Assembly (NCBI GenBank): GCA_029245345.1
Contig: JAQWPM010000012.1
Span: 186,001 to 250,000, forward strand
Source: Longimicrobiales bacterium
GTDB lineage: Bacteria; Gemmatimonadota; Gemmatimonadetes; Longimicrobiales; Gaopeijiaceae
Direction: 5' to 3'
Length of the DNA stretch: 64,000 bases
The notes beneath the pieces are model-generated. The model ran no database searches. It saw only the letters and a list, made by a program, of their open reading frames with translations, and was not told where the DNA came from. Positions 1 through 8,987 of the stretch are shown piece after piece. Made by a program: the position numbers and the translations under genes. Within the stretch, counting starts at the first letter, position 1; every line of letters begins with the position of its first letter.

Positions 1-2235
1 CTCGAGTTGAAGAGCCATCAGAGCTCCGAGCACACCGACAAACGCTACGATTAGAGAAATGACGCGCAGGACAGCAGTGACCTGGAACGTCCGATCGAAG
101 ACTTCCAATGAGCCCTCGCGCAACGTGCGGTTGGACCGGACCGATACGATGAGGTCCTCGGGTCGGATCGTGGCCTGTAACTCGCGGGCGACCCTGTCCG
201 GGTCGACTCCGTCGCCCAGGAAGAGGCCGAGTGAGGTCACGTCGCGATCCAGCCAGTACCGGTCAAAGGTGGACCGGCTCATCATCATCACCCCCTGATC
301 CGAGGCGTAGTCATAGAATACGCCGGCCACCTGGAATTGGTGCGGGCCTGTCTCGGTCCGCAGCGACACGCTGGAGCCAACCTCCAGCCTGTGTCGGAAT
401 GCGAGCGGCTCGGAGACGATGACCGCACCCCCATCGCGAAAGGCCTCCATCGCTTGGACTGGATCACCTTCGATGAAGTCGAAGGCGCTCTCCCCTCGTG
501 GATCCAGCTCCAGCGCAACCAATCGGAGAGAGCCCCACGGTGCGGCCACATTCGCCCCTCGGTAGGTGCTTCGCCCGACCACCGCAGGATGACCGACAAA
601 GTCAGCCACTAGATCAGGCGGGAGGGAGCCACTCGCCTGTGAGGTGACTTCAGACGGCAGGGACACATACACGTCGGCCTGCAGCGTGTGATCGAGCCAA
701 CTCACGAGGGTGCCCCTGAAGCTCTGAATCATTGTGCCGAGGCCCACTGAGACTGCCACGGCGATCACAAGCGCAGAAACGGCGGGAGCGGTCCGACTCA
801 GCGAGGTCTGAACGGACCGCACAGCGAGGACCCCCAGGATACCTCCCACCTTACCAACAATAGGGGAGATCAAGCGCAGGCCCCACAACATGCCGAGCGG
901 CGCGACGAGCGCTAGGCCGATCATGATGAAGAACAAGCCCAACAAGCTGATCATCACGCTTCGAGCAGACAAAGTCAGCACGAGGGCACCCAGGCTCATC
1001 GAGATGACTCCGGCTGCCGCGACCTTCGGGGTCACTTCGCGGGCGCTCTCCTCCACGATGGAGCGAGTCTGCGCCAAACGCGGAGGCGCCTCCGCCGCCA
1101 GTCGCGCGGCCGGAATCGCCGTGAGCAGTGTCGTCCCCAGTCCAAGCAGGACCCCCTTCGCGAGGCCCCAGGGTTGGACCGAGAGCCCCTCTACTGAGAC
1201 CACGAAGTACAGGTCGTTGATCGTCTGGGTCACAAGCCCGACCAAACCTCGGCCCAGACCGATTCCGACGACCAACCCCAACGCCGTACCGAGCGATGCG
1301 ATCGCCACGGCCTCCCAGAGGACGGTGGCGTAAACATCCCTCTTCGTGACCCCGAGCGTACGCATCCGACCAAATAGTTCGCGCCGCTGAATCACTGAGA
1401 AGTTCAAGGCGTTGTAGATCAAAAACATCCCGAAGACCATCGCCAGAAGACTCAACGCTCGAAGATTGAGGTCGAACGAAGCAATCATGCCGGCCATCGC
1501 CGCGGTCCGGGTACCGGTCGACTCGAGCGTCGCAGACGCCGGCATGACCCCCCTGATCCGTGCCGCGAGTTCGACCCCCTCCTGACCTGCGGGCAAGATC
1601 AGATCGATGCGGTCCAGGACGCCGGGGCGCGCTAGAGCGACCTGCGCAGCAGCGATGTCCATGACGAGCACGTCACGCAGTCCGGAGCGGACGGATTCGT
1701 CGTCCACCTCAATGAGCCCCACCACCGTGAGCGACACCGGCCGGCCGGCGATACGAACCAGAAGCGTGTCCGACTCTTCGACTCCGGCTTCACGCGCCGC
1801 GTCTCCCAATAGAGCGACCGCGCCCGGGACAGTGAGCAGACGACTGACATCGATACCGACGCGCCCTCCCGACGAGAAGCTCCTGAACGGTGCCTCAGAG
1901 AGCGGGTCGACACCCAACAGCCTCAGCGCGGCGCCTGGGAACATGTCGGAGCGCCCATATCCTTCCACAATCGGCGCAGATCCGCGCACGCCTAGACCAA
2001 CTCGGATATCTCTGAAGATGGAGTCCGGAATGCCCCCGGGCCCCGCGACAATCTGGTGCGTGGATCGCCCCGACACGGTTTCCGTCGAGATTCGAAAAGC
2101 CGCTTGTGATGCTTGGACGGCCAGGTCGATGGAAACCACGACAGCCACACCCATCACCACGCCCAAGACACATAAAGCCAATTGCCCAGGGTGCCCGAGC
2201 AGGTGACGTGCACTCGCCTTGCGAGCCAGTCTCAC
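1..2235 (-). CDS. FtsX-like ABC transporter permease (partial, runs off left edge)
   Basis: Membrane subunit of an ABC exporter of the FtsX/MacB type. About 745 residues are visible and the reading frame is still open at base 1, so the C-terminus is missing. The GTG start at 2235 overlaps the stop of the ATPase gene (GTGA), so the two are translationally coupled. A hydrophobic segment at residues ~19-36 is followed by a ~200-residue extracytoplasmic region, then segments at ~255-275, ~300-330 and ~345-365. A second hydrophobic block (~412-450, ~483-500) and a second extracytoplasmic region follow, with another segment at ~715-740. This two-FtsX-domain layout is typical of YbbP-like permeases. 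The substrate cannot be told from sequence; lipids or lipoproteins are usual for the family. Confidence 0.85.
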   Translation of the reverse strand, partial: MRLARKASARHLLGHPGQLALCVLGVVMGVAVVVSIDLAVQASQAAFRISTETVSGRSTHQIVAGPGGIPDSIFRDIRVGLGVRGSAPIVEGYGRSDMFPGAALRLLGVDPLSEAPFRSFSSGGRVGIDVSRLLTVPGAVALLGDAAREAGVEESDTLLVRIAGRPVSLTVVGLIEVDDESVRSGLRDVLVMDIAAAQVALARPGVLDRIDLILPAGQEGVELAARIRGVMPASATLESTGTRTAAMAGMIASFDLNLRALSLLAMVFGMFLIYNALNFSVIQRRELFGRMRTLGVTKRDVYATVLWEAVAIASLGTALGLVVGIGLGRGLVGLVTQTINDLYFVVSVEGLSVQPWGLAKGVLLGLGTTLLTAIPAARLAAEAPPRLAQTRSIVEESAREVTPKVAAAGVISMSLGALVLTLSARSVMISLLGLFFIMIGLALVAPLGMLWGLRLISPIVGKVGGILGVLAVRSVQTSLSRTAPAVSALVIAVAVSVGLGTMIQSFRGTLVSWLDHTLQADVYVSLPSEVTSQASGSLPPDLVADFVGHPAVVGRSTYRGANVAAPWGSLRLVALELDPRGESAFDFIEGDPVQAMEAFRDGGAVIVSEPLAFRHRLEVGSSVSLRTETGPHQFQVAGVFYDYASDQGVMMMSRSTFDRYWLDRDVTSLGLFLGDGVDPDRVARELQATIRPEDLIVSVRSNRTLREGSLEVFDRTFQVTAVLRVISLIVAFVGVLGALMALQLE

Positions 2236-2921
2236 TCAGAGTTCTCGAGGAGGCGGCCGTGGGTGAGTCGCACGATGCGGTCCATTCTCGACGCCAAGTC
2301 GTTGCTGTGGGTCACGAGGAGCAAACTCCCGTCCCCGGACTTCGTCATCTGTTCGAGAAGATCGACGATCCGCTCACCTCGCTCCTCATCCAAGCTCCCA
2401 GTCGGCTCGTCGGCGAGGATCAGCGTCGGCTCGTGCACCAGCGACCTGGCCACTGCGATCCTTTGACGCTCTCCCCCGGAGAGACGATCCGGGAAAGCGT
2501 CCGCCCGATCGAGTAGCCCGACATCATCTAGGAGTGCGCGGGCTCGATCGACCTCCCGGCTCAGCAGCGGCCCTTTGAGTTCCAGCGGCAGAAGGAGGTT
2601 CTCCAGCACCGTTAGGGTGTGGATCAGGTTATAGGCCTGGAAGACGAAGCCGATTCTCTCTCGACGAAAGATGGTCCGCTCGTGCTCTGTCAGCTGGTCG
2701 ACCCTCACCCCACCGACACTGATCTCACCCGAGTCTGCGCGATCGATACCGGAGACCAAGTTGAGGATCGTACTCTTTCCTGAACCGGAGGCCCCCAACA
2801 CCGCGACTCTCTCACCTGGTTGGAGCGTCAGGTCCACGCCGTCGAGAACGACGTGGGAACGACCCCCTTCGAGATAGCTCTTTCGAAGGGCGGTAACCTG
2901 AAGGCTCGGGGGTCTGTGCAT
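2232..2921 (-). CDS. ABC transporter ATP-binding protein (LolD/MacB/YbbA type)
   Basis: Cytoplasmic ATPase that powers the adjacent FtsX-like permease. The ordered motifs are Walker A GASGSGKST, signature LSGGERQRIAVARS, Walker B LILADEPTG and the switch histidine in VTHS. The length of about 229 residues fits the LolD/YbbA subfamily. I chose the ATG at 2921 because the conserved fold begins a few residues later (QVTALRKSY). A GTG at 2963 in the same frame would add 14 unconserved residues. The gene is followed directly by the permease with a four-base overlap. No promoter is clearly visible upstream. Confidence 0.93.
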   Translation of the reverse strand: MHRPPSLQVTALRKSYLEGGRSHVVLDGVDLTLQPGERVAVLGASGSGKSTILNLVSGIDRADSGEISVGGVRVDQLTEHERTIFRRERIGFVFQAYNLIHTLTVLENLLLPLELKGPLLSREVDRARALLDDVGLLDRADAFPDRLSGGERQRIAVARSLVHEPTLILADEPTGSLDEERGERIVDLLEQMTKSGDGSLLLVTHSNDLASRMDRIVRLTHGRLLENSE

Positions 2922-3048
2922 AGTCGTGCCGAAGGAGGGACGACCATCTACCCCCGGCGGCACTCAAGTTTCCCATTGAGGCGGTCGCTCTCGAGCCGGG
3001 GCAGGAATCGCAACCGCATCGTCACAGCGCATACGTCTTCGTTTACGT

Positions 3049-3196
3049 GCCGGTTGTTCCCTCTTTCGATGTAATTCTCAGCTGCGACTCCATACGCCCG
3101 CGTGATGCCCCCCCCCGGCAGTCGAGCCGGCGGCGCGGAAGGCATTCAGCGCGTCGAGAATGGTCGCCCGCTCGTTGCCGGCCGTATTGTGGACAC
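3049..3196 (-). pseudogene. Fragment of a YfbK-like von Willebrand A domain protein
   Basis: Minus-strand translation gives NERATILDALNAF..GSTAGG in one frame and GGITRAYGVAAENYIERGNN in the next. Joined, these match the MIDAS-proximal part of YfbK-type VWA proteins (a GSTxGGxGIxLAY pattern followed by NFIxGGNNR). The join needs one base removed from a run of nine G (minus strand; bases 3108-3116). Neither end continues into recognisable VWA sequence, so this is a short decayed remnant and not a simple sequencing slip. A signal-peptide-like stretch lies just upstream in a third frame (around 3200-3255). The rest of 2922-3468 holds nothing else I can recognise. Confidence 0.5.
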
Positions 3197-3468
3197 GCCT
3201 CCGGCCGAGGGCATGAGTAGCAAAGCTGCGGTTCCCGTCATCGCGAACGTTCGAAGTAGCATTGAATTCGCCTCCGAATGGGTGAAGGTCGTGCTCGGCG
3301 GCGAGTGACGCCTCTCAACCATTACGACGGCAACGGCCAAGAAGTTGCCACATGCCTCGTCGGATAAGCTGCTCCCCGATATTTTCCTTCGTCCGTCACA
3401 TCCACCCCAACCTCAAGAAGCGTGCCGACCTCTTTACTCTTCCGTCCGGACGGCGAAGCTTGCGGGCC

Positions 3469-4821
3469 ATGACGACTTCTTCGCTCTCTAGCCGCGGTGC
3501 ACTCGCAGCCAACAATCCGCTCCGGATCGATCACGCAGCCTACCACGAGGCAGTTGCGAACGCGTATCACCCGACGGAGAACCCCACCGGGGCGCTACCG
3601 CTCAACGTGGCAGAGAACCGCCTCAGCTGGTCCGACCTCAGAGCCAAGATCGAGTCGATCACCACTGAGGAGACCATCGCGGCTTGGGTGCCGGGCTACA
3701 CATCCATGCGAGGGTCCCTGGAGTTCAGACGTGCGGCGGCGCACTTCCTTACGCGTCACCTGACCCGGTGCCCCGTGGACCCAGAGCAGCTCGCAGTGTC
3801 CGCGGGAGCCACGAGTGTCATCGAAATGACCTCGTTCATCCTCGCCGATGCAGGCGATGCCGCAGCAATCCCAGCGCCGTGTTATCCGGTCTACAGCCAG
3901 GATATCGGCAGCTTCTCGGGCGTCGAGCGGTACGACCTGGTGACGCACCATGAGGTGTCCGAGATCTCGGATGGCCCCGCTCTGACCGTCCGCCACCTCG
4001 AACACGCACGAACTGAGATTGAAACCGCAGGCCAGCGGTTCCGCATGTTGATCTTGACGACACCTGATAACCCGACCGGCGGCATCTACTCGTTGGATAC
4101 GCTGTCGGAGGTTGCCGATTGGTGCATCAAGCACGAGGTGCACTTGGTCGTGAACGAGCTGTACGGGCTGTCCCTCATCGACACGCGGCACCCGGAGATC
4201 GAGGCCGACTACGCTGACGATGTGGCTTTCAATTCCTTCGCCAGCATCATGGCTGACAAGCAGAGCGAGTACCTCCACCTCTGGTACGCACTCTCGAAGG
4301 ACCTCGGCATCTCAGGCTTCCGCGTGGGGCTCCTCTACTCGCACAACGCAGCGCTTCTCGAGGCATACGAGAACCTCAATCTGAGCCACACCGTGTCCAA
4401 TCATACGCAGTGGCTTCTCCAGCATCTACTCACCGACGACGACTTCATGACGTCGTATGTCGTGGAGAATCAGCGGCGGCTCACGGAGGCCTACGCCGTC
4501 GTGGTCGGCGCCCTAAAGCGCCTCGACATCCCCTACGTACCCAGTCGCGGCAGCCTCTTCGTCTGGATCGACCTGTCGGAGTTCATGGATGGCGACTCGG
4601 GGCAAGCGGACTTGGATCTGTGGCAGGAGCTGTATCGGACCAGCGGCGTGCTGCTCACTCCCGGTGTGGGTTTTGGGCACACCAAGAAAGGGATGTTCCG
4701 GGTCGTGTATCCCTGTGTGTCCATGAAGGAGCTCAGCGTGGCCATGGAGCGGCTCGGGGCGTTCGTGAAAGCGAAGCGACAGCGACACGGCTCTTCCACA
4801 AACGGCGACGCACGGTCATGA
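3469..4821 (+). CDS. PLP-dependent class I/II aminotransferase, ACC-synthase-like
   Basis: Fold-type I PLP enzyme of about 450 residues. The substrate-cradle and cofactor motifs run in order: PDNPTGG (Asn contacting PLP), a VNELYG stretch with the Asp/Tyr region, and SKDLGISGFRVG, where the Lys of SKD forms the Schiff base and the Arg of FRVG holds phosphate. The SKDLGxxGFRVG form is that of the 1-aminocyclopropane-1-carboxylate-synthase-like and related aminotransferases. Whether this protein is a synthase or a plain aminotransferase cannot be told. I chose the ATG at 3469, just before the conserved part; an in-frame ATG at 3352 would add 39 Arg/Ser-rich residues. Its stop overlaps the start of the next gene (ATGA). 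Confidence 0.88.
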   Translation: MTTSSLSSRGALAANNPLRIDHAAYHEAVANAYHPTENPTGALPLNVAENRLSWSDLRAKIESITTEETIAAWVPGYTSMRGSLEFRRAAAHFLTRHLTRCPVDPEQLAVSAGATSVIEMTSFILADAGDAAAIPAPCYPVYSQDIGSFSGVERYDLVTHHEVSEISDGPALTVRHLEHARTEIETAGQRFRMLILTTPDNPTGGIYSLDTLSEVADWCIKHEVHLVVNELYGLSLIDTRHPEIEADYADDVAFNSFASIMADKQSEYLHLWYALSKDLGISGFRVGLLYSHNAALLEAYENLNLSHTVSNHTQWLLQHLLTDDDFMTSYVVENQRRLTEAYAVVVGALKRLDIPYVPSRGSLFVWIDLSEFMDGDSGQADLDLWQELYRTSGVLLTPGVGFGHTKKGMFRVVYPCVSMKELSVAMERLGAFVKAKRQRHGSSTNGDARS

Positions 4822-6089
4822 CAACGCGACGAACCTTCGTCCGAACCGCCGCGGGCGCGGCACTGGGCGCGCTAGGCACGCCTCGATTCGCTTCAGCTGC
4901 GCTTTCCCCGGAAGAATTGGAAGGCGTCGCGGGTGCCCGCACTCCCCAACAGGTCGCTCAGGACGAGGCATACTGGGAAGTGATCCAACGGGCGTACACG
5001 CAGGATTCCGGGTTCATCAACCTCGAGAGCGGCTTCTTCAGCCCGGCGGCGGACCCGGTCGTCGAGGCCCAAGTCCAGAACCTCCGGCGCATCAACCAGA
5101 TTCCGTCGTTTTATATGCGGAGGCTCATGGCCGAGGAACGCGCAGAGCTCAAAACGGTCTTCGGGCGTTTCGCAGGCATTCCGCCAGAGGAATTCGCCTT
5201 CGTACGCAACACCACTGAGGCACTGAATGTGGTGCTGCAAGGCGTCCCCCTCGAGGCGGGCGAAGAGGTCCTCTACTGCTCACGCGAATACCCGTCCATG
5301 CAGGAGGCGCTCGAACAACGCGCCATGCGCTACGGCACCGTGAACCGGGTCATCGACCTCCCGTGGCTGCCGACCTCCCAGGACGAGGTGGTCCAGGCCT
5401 ACGCAGAGGCGATCACACCTCGGACCCGCTACATCCTCGTTTCACACATGATCTACCTCACGGGACAGGTACTTCCCGTTCGGGCGATCTCAGATATGGC
5501 TCATGGCCGGGGCATAGAGGTCATCGTCGACGCGGCGCATTCCTTCGCGCATCTCGATTGGAAGGTCCCCGACCTGGGCGCCGACTACCTGGGCAGCAGT
5601 CTGCATAAATGGCTCGGCTGTCCCTTGGGCACAGGGCTTCTGTACGTGAAGCGCGAGCACATTCCAAAAGTGTGGCCGCTCTTCGGAGACAGGAACGCCC
5701 GCAGCGGCGACATCGAGAAGCTTCACCACATCGGTACGCATCCGCAGGGGACGGACCAGGCAATCAAAGACGCGGTCCGCTTCCACGAAGATATTGGCGG
5801 CGCTCGAAAAGAGGCTCGGCTTCGGTACCTCAAGAACTATTGGGTTGAGCAGGTGAAGGACGTGTCCGGCATCCATATCAACACGCCCCTCGGTGATGAG
5901 CAGTCGTGTGCGATCGCCAACGTGCTCGTGGATGGGCTGAGTCCCACCGAGCTGGTCGACGCGCTATGGGACCGCTACAGGATCTTCACCGTCGGAGTCG
6001 AGCAGGGAGCGCGGATCGCGCCCAACGTCTTCACGCGCTTGCCACAGCTGGATCTTCTGGTCGAAGCGCTCAAGAACCACGCTTCGTGA
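4818..6089 (+). CDS. Tat-exported class V aminotransferase (cysteine desulfurase/isopenicillin-N-epimerase-like)
   Basis: PLP enzyme of 423 residues. The start ATG overlaps the previous stop, so it is coupled to the ACC-synthase-like gene. The N-terminus RRTFVRTAAGAALGALG is a twin-arginine signal, so the folded, cofactor-loaded enzyme should be exported. The class V core shows FVRNTTEALN near the N-terminal PLP phosphate site, VDAAHSF with the ring-stacking Asp/His, and SLHKWLGCPLGTG with the Schiff-base Lys. Similar Tat-dependent enzymes are annotated as aminotransferase class V of unknown substrate. A stub of a near-identical C-terminus lies at 13020-13085. Confidence 0.9.
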   Translation: MTTRRTFVRTAAGAALGALGTPRFASAALSPEELEGVAGARTPQQVAQDEAYWEVIQRAYTQDSGFINLESGFFSPAADPVVEAQVQNLRRINQIPSFYMRRLMAEERAELKTVFGRFAGIPPEEFAFVRNTTEALNVVLQGVPLEAGEEVLYCSREYPSMQEALEQRAMRYGTVNRVIDLPWLPTSQDEVVQAYAEAITPRTRYILVSHMIYLTGQVLPVRAISDMAHGRGIEVIVDAAHSFAHLDWKVPDLGADYLGSSLHKWLGCPLGTGLLYVKREHIPKVWPLFGDRNARSGDIEKLHHIGTHPQGTDQAIKDAVRFHEDIGGARKEARLRYLKNYWVEQVKDVSGIHINTPLGDEQSCAIANVLVDGLSPTELVDALWDRYRIFTVGVEQGARIAPNVFTRLPQLDLLVEALKNHAS

Positions 6090-6114
6090 CACACACTCTG
6101 ATGCGAACGCGGCT

Positions 6115-8058
6115 CTACCGGTGCAGGCCCGTCTCGTAGGTCGAGTAGTCCAGGTCGAATCTCGATAGGATCATGTTGTGATCGGACGGGAATCCGTCCG
6201 GATGCGTGGTGATGACACGCGTCGACGTGTTGGTGAGCCCGGCTCCCCTATAGAACAGCTGATCGATCCTCCGACCATTCCTGTGGGTGGGCCCGGGGTA
6301 CCGCTGAACATCCGGAAAGAGGCTGCGGAAGGCATCCGTGAATCCAGCGTCGAGCAGAGTCACCGAGGCGGGACTGTCTCCACCATCCGTATGCGGCACC
6401 GCGTTGAAATCACCGCCAAAGAGCGTGGGAATGCTATCTGATTGCTCGAAGCGCGTCTGGTGAGAGTCGAAGACCGTCGGGAACTGGGCCATACCGTACC
6501 AGTTGGACATCACGTACAGATCCTGGGTTCTGCTGATCGCGACCCTCGCACCCACGTTGTTGAAGGGCGTGTCTTCCTGGACGTGCACTTCAGTGATGGG
6601 ATAGCGGCTGAGGACCGAGATGTTGGCCCCCTGGTTCAGATAGTCCCAGTCGACCGTTGTGGCAAAGTAGTAGCCCAACTCCGCAGCAATGAAATCTCCC
6701 GACGAATAAGTCTCCTGCATCATCACGACATCCACGTCTTCTTCCCTGAGCATATTCGCGACGGCTACCCGAGAATCCCATCCGTGCTCAGGCATCGTGA
6801 AGTGCTTTCCGCCGTGCCAGATGTTCCAAGCCGCCGCCGTCAACGAGGTGAGGTTGTCTGCGATCACTTCAGGGTCCGGCCGGAAGTAGCCGGCGTAGGA
6901 GTCCATCACCTCGTGGGCAGATAACACGCGGTGCCAGACCGCGAGGTCGTCCATCTCGAATTCGGGCGTGGTCAGCCTCTCCCGTTCCGCATATCTCTCA
7001 GCCGCTTCCCGATGGATCATCACGCTTCCGTCTACCAGCGAGTAGATCTTCGCGAGCGGGGCCGCTTCCATGAATTCCATCGCCTGATGGATGGTGTAGG
7101 GGCTTTGCATCAGCGCCGACTCGGCTCGGCTTACCGGCTCCCACTCTGCGGCCTCCATGGCAGTTCGGAAATCAGTTCCGGCCGCCCCTCGCTGCACCGC
7201 CCCCGCAGAGACCATCTCCTCGAACACTTCGCGGGGATCCACGATCGCCCGTACAAAGTCGTCCGGATCGAGTCCGCCGATCCCGGAGTCACTGAAGGCA
7301 TCGACAAATTCCTGAAGCGCTCGCGCGCCTGCCTCGATGGCCGGGAGTATGTCAGTATGTGTCGGAGCGTCCCGTCCGTCCCAACCCACAACAGTCGGAC
7401 TCGAGCTTGTGAAGTCGAACCCATCCGAGTCGCTCACATGGTAGGTCACCCAATTCACGCCGTCATAGAACAACCGGATTTCGGACAACGCGCTGTTGTG
7501 AGTCATCGCTAGCTGATGCCACCTGCCGTCGTTGAGGGGCATGCGCGTTCCGTTGTCACGCTCATACGTGATGCGGCGTGAACCCGCGCCCGCAGTCCAT
7601 GCCCAGGCGCCCCCCGACATGTAGAAGGCCCAGCCTGGGTTTTTTTGCGACGCGAGACTGTTGTCGGCGAATTTCTTTTGCGACAGAACCACAAAGCGTC
7701 TGTCTGAACCGGCGTCGGATCGAACCCAAAATCGAATCGAGAAGTCACTTCCACTGCCCAACGAGGCGAGGGGGAGAGTCAGGAACGTCGACGCACGGTC
7801 CGGACTGAGGCTGACTGCCTGCCCAGCGAGGCCATCGACGAATGAGGCTCCGGTAGCCCCAGCCTCCCCTGCGCGGGTACCCGTGGCCGACTCCACATTC
7901 CCATCGAATCTGAATCGGGCGACCGGCCCCGGCCCTGCCTGCGCCGCGGTGCCCGGGGCCGACGCCACCTGCACTATGACAGAAAGGGCCGCATCCGCGC
8001 CCAATGGACAGGCCAGAAAGGCGAGGGCGAGCAGGGCAACCTGGCGTGCTACGTGCAT
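6115..8058 (-). CDS. Secreted LamG-domain plus endonuclease/exonuclease/phosphatase-family protein
   Basis: A 647-residue exported protein with a Sec signal at residues 1-23 (cleavage near GADA). Residues ~45-200 form a LamG/concanavalin-like jelly roll (pattern ARFRFDGNVES and WHQLAMTHN). Residues ~200-390 are a helical linker that interrupts the LamG-like part and resumes with MDDLAVWHRVLS. Residues ~405-640 are an EEP domain with AAWNIWHGG, the metal ligand in MMQETYS, FGGDFNAVP and the terminal SDHNMI. EEP enzymes cut phosphodiesters in DNA, sphingomyelin or inositol phosphates; the substrate here is unknown. It is transcribed convergently with the aminotransferase pair. Confidence 0.86.
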   Translation of the reverse strand: MHVARQVALLALAFLACPLGADAALSVIVQVASAPGTAAQAGPGPVARFRFDGNVESATGTRAGEAGATGASFVDGLAGQAVSLSPDRASTFLTLPLASLGSGSDFSIRFWVRSDAGSDRRFVVLSQKKFADNSLASQKNPGWAFYMSGGAWAWTAGAGSRRITYERDNGTRMPLNDGRWHQLAMTHNSALSEIRLFYDGVNWVTYHVSDSDGFDFTSSSPTVVGWDGRDAPTHTDILPAIEAGARALQEFVDAFSDSGIGGLDPDDFVRAIVDPREVFEEMVSAGAVQRGAAGTDFRTAMEAAEWEPVSRAESALMQSPYTIHQAMEFMEAAPLAKIYSLVDGSVMIHREAAERYAERERLTTPEFEMDDLAVWHRVLSAHEVMDSYAGYFRPDPEVIADNLTSLTAAAWNIWHGGKHFTMPEHGWDSRVAVANMLREEDVDVVMMQETYSSGDFIAAELGYYFATTVDWDYLNQGANISVLSRYPITEVHVQEDTPFNNVGARVAISRTQDLYVMSNWYGMAQFPTVFDSHQTRFEQSDSIPTLFGGDFNAVPHTDGGDSPASVTLLDAGFTDAFRSLFPDVQRYPGPTHRNGRRIDQLFYRGAGLTNTSTRVITTHPDGFPSDHNMILSRFDLDYSTYETGLHR

Positions 8059-8162
8059 GGAACGACTTCTGAAGCGGGGAACAGGAGTCCGAAGGTTGTG
8101 GGGGCACCGTAACCGCCGCCAGTGAGGGCGACCCCAGTACCGGGCACCCTCCTATTTATGGG

Positions 8163-8673
8163 TCACTGCGGGCGAGAAGAACTTGAGGTCACATTGAGGT
8201 CGAACCACTGCGGTAGAGTCCCGCTAATTGAGAACTCCTCTCCTTCACACGTGAGAGGATCAGCATCACGTTCAGCCGCTGTAATGACAGAATCGGACCT
8301 GGAAGATGCGCCGCGAGCTTCATGGTCCCGGAAGACATCATCGGTCATCACATCGAAATAAGACACGAGCATGTATCCATCGGGCGTAACAATCCCTACT
8401 GCTATGTCGCTGTTGCTTTCAGACCCATAGTGAGTGCCGAGACGGTCGCCCGCCGCCACCGTGGCACCGCTCACCGTCGCACCATTCTGGTCTTTGACCG
8501 TAGCCGATAGCTGGGATGTCACACCCAGCGAGGCGAGGCTAAGGCTCGTCACCGAAAGGGTGATCGACGTCGCCACAGGCGTTGAAGTGGTACTGGTTGG
8601 ACTACTTGTCTCCCCCACAACTCGCCAAAAGCAGTGAAAACAATAGTGCACTGAACGCAACTGCTTTCTTCAT
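8163..8673 (-). pseudogene. Ig-like (Big2) lipoprotein gene split by a frameshift
   Basis: The frame starting at 8673 begins MKKAVAFSALLFSLLLASC, a clean lipoprotein signal with lipobox LASC, but stops at a TAG four codons later. The adjacent frame (down to 8163) starts at the same point and reads a Ser/Thr-rich linker, one Ig-like repeat (TLSVTSLSLASLGVTSQLSA) and an unfamiliar ~90-residue tail. Removing one G from the run of five at about 8609-8613 joins the two frames. Either the gene is broken or the assembly has a homopolymer error. The Ig repeat ends abruptly, so the body may also be rearranged. Confidence 0.6.
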
Positions 8674-8987
8674 GCCTTCATTCTGATCCGCGCCACTCAG
8701 ACCCGCAACTCAGGACGCGCAAAACGGTGGATAACTAGGTGTGGCTAGGTGCCACAGGGGGGGGCTGTACAATACCGTCCGACCACACAGCGCCTGGGGC
8801 CAGCCCACCCCCCGCCCCGGAGGCGGTCAAACCATCGTCTTGTTTCCTTAGAATGCCCCAGTTCCAGGGGCCGCCGATGGCTCAACGTCTAAATCGACCA
8901 GAATCCCAGATATGACTTGAGCTCCGCCCGGCAACACTTGGAGTGCGCACAAGCCGACCAGCAGAAGGCCGCAAGCCTTGCTCAACA
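8674..8987. other. Non-coding stretch; one hairpin only
   Basis: No ORF with coding character is visible on either strand. It contains a G/C-rich hairpin at 8855-8871 (listed separately) and a short duplicated CTAGGTG word near 8734-8750. I see no tRNA, repeat array or recognisable gene remnant here. Confidence 0.5.
8855..8871 (-). terminator. Weak terminator-like hairpin after the DUF885 gene
   Basis: On the minus strand GCCCC-TGGAACT-GGGGC forms a five-base-pair hairpin about 115 bases past the DUF885 stop. It is followed by ATTCTAAGG and not by a uridine run, so intrinsic termination is possible but unproven. Confidence 0.3.

Noticed and set aside
4410-4817. Long N-terminal extension of the class V aminotransferase
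   Set aside because: It overlaps the previous gene in another frame, and the Tat signal begins at 4818.
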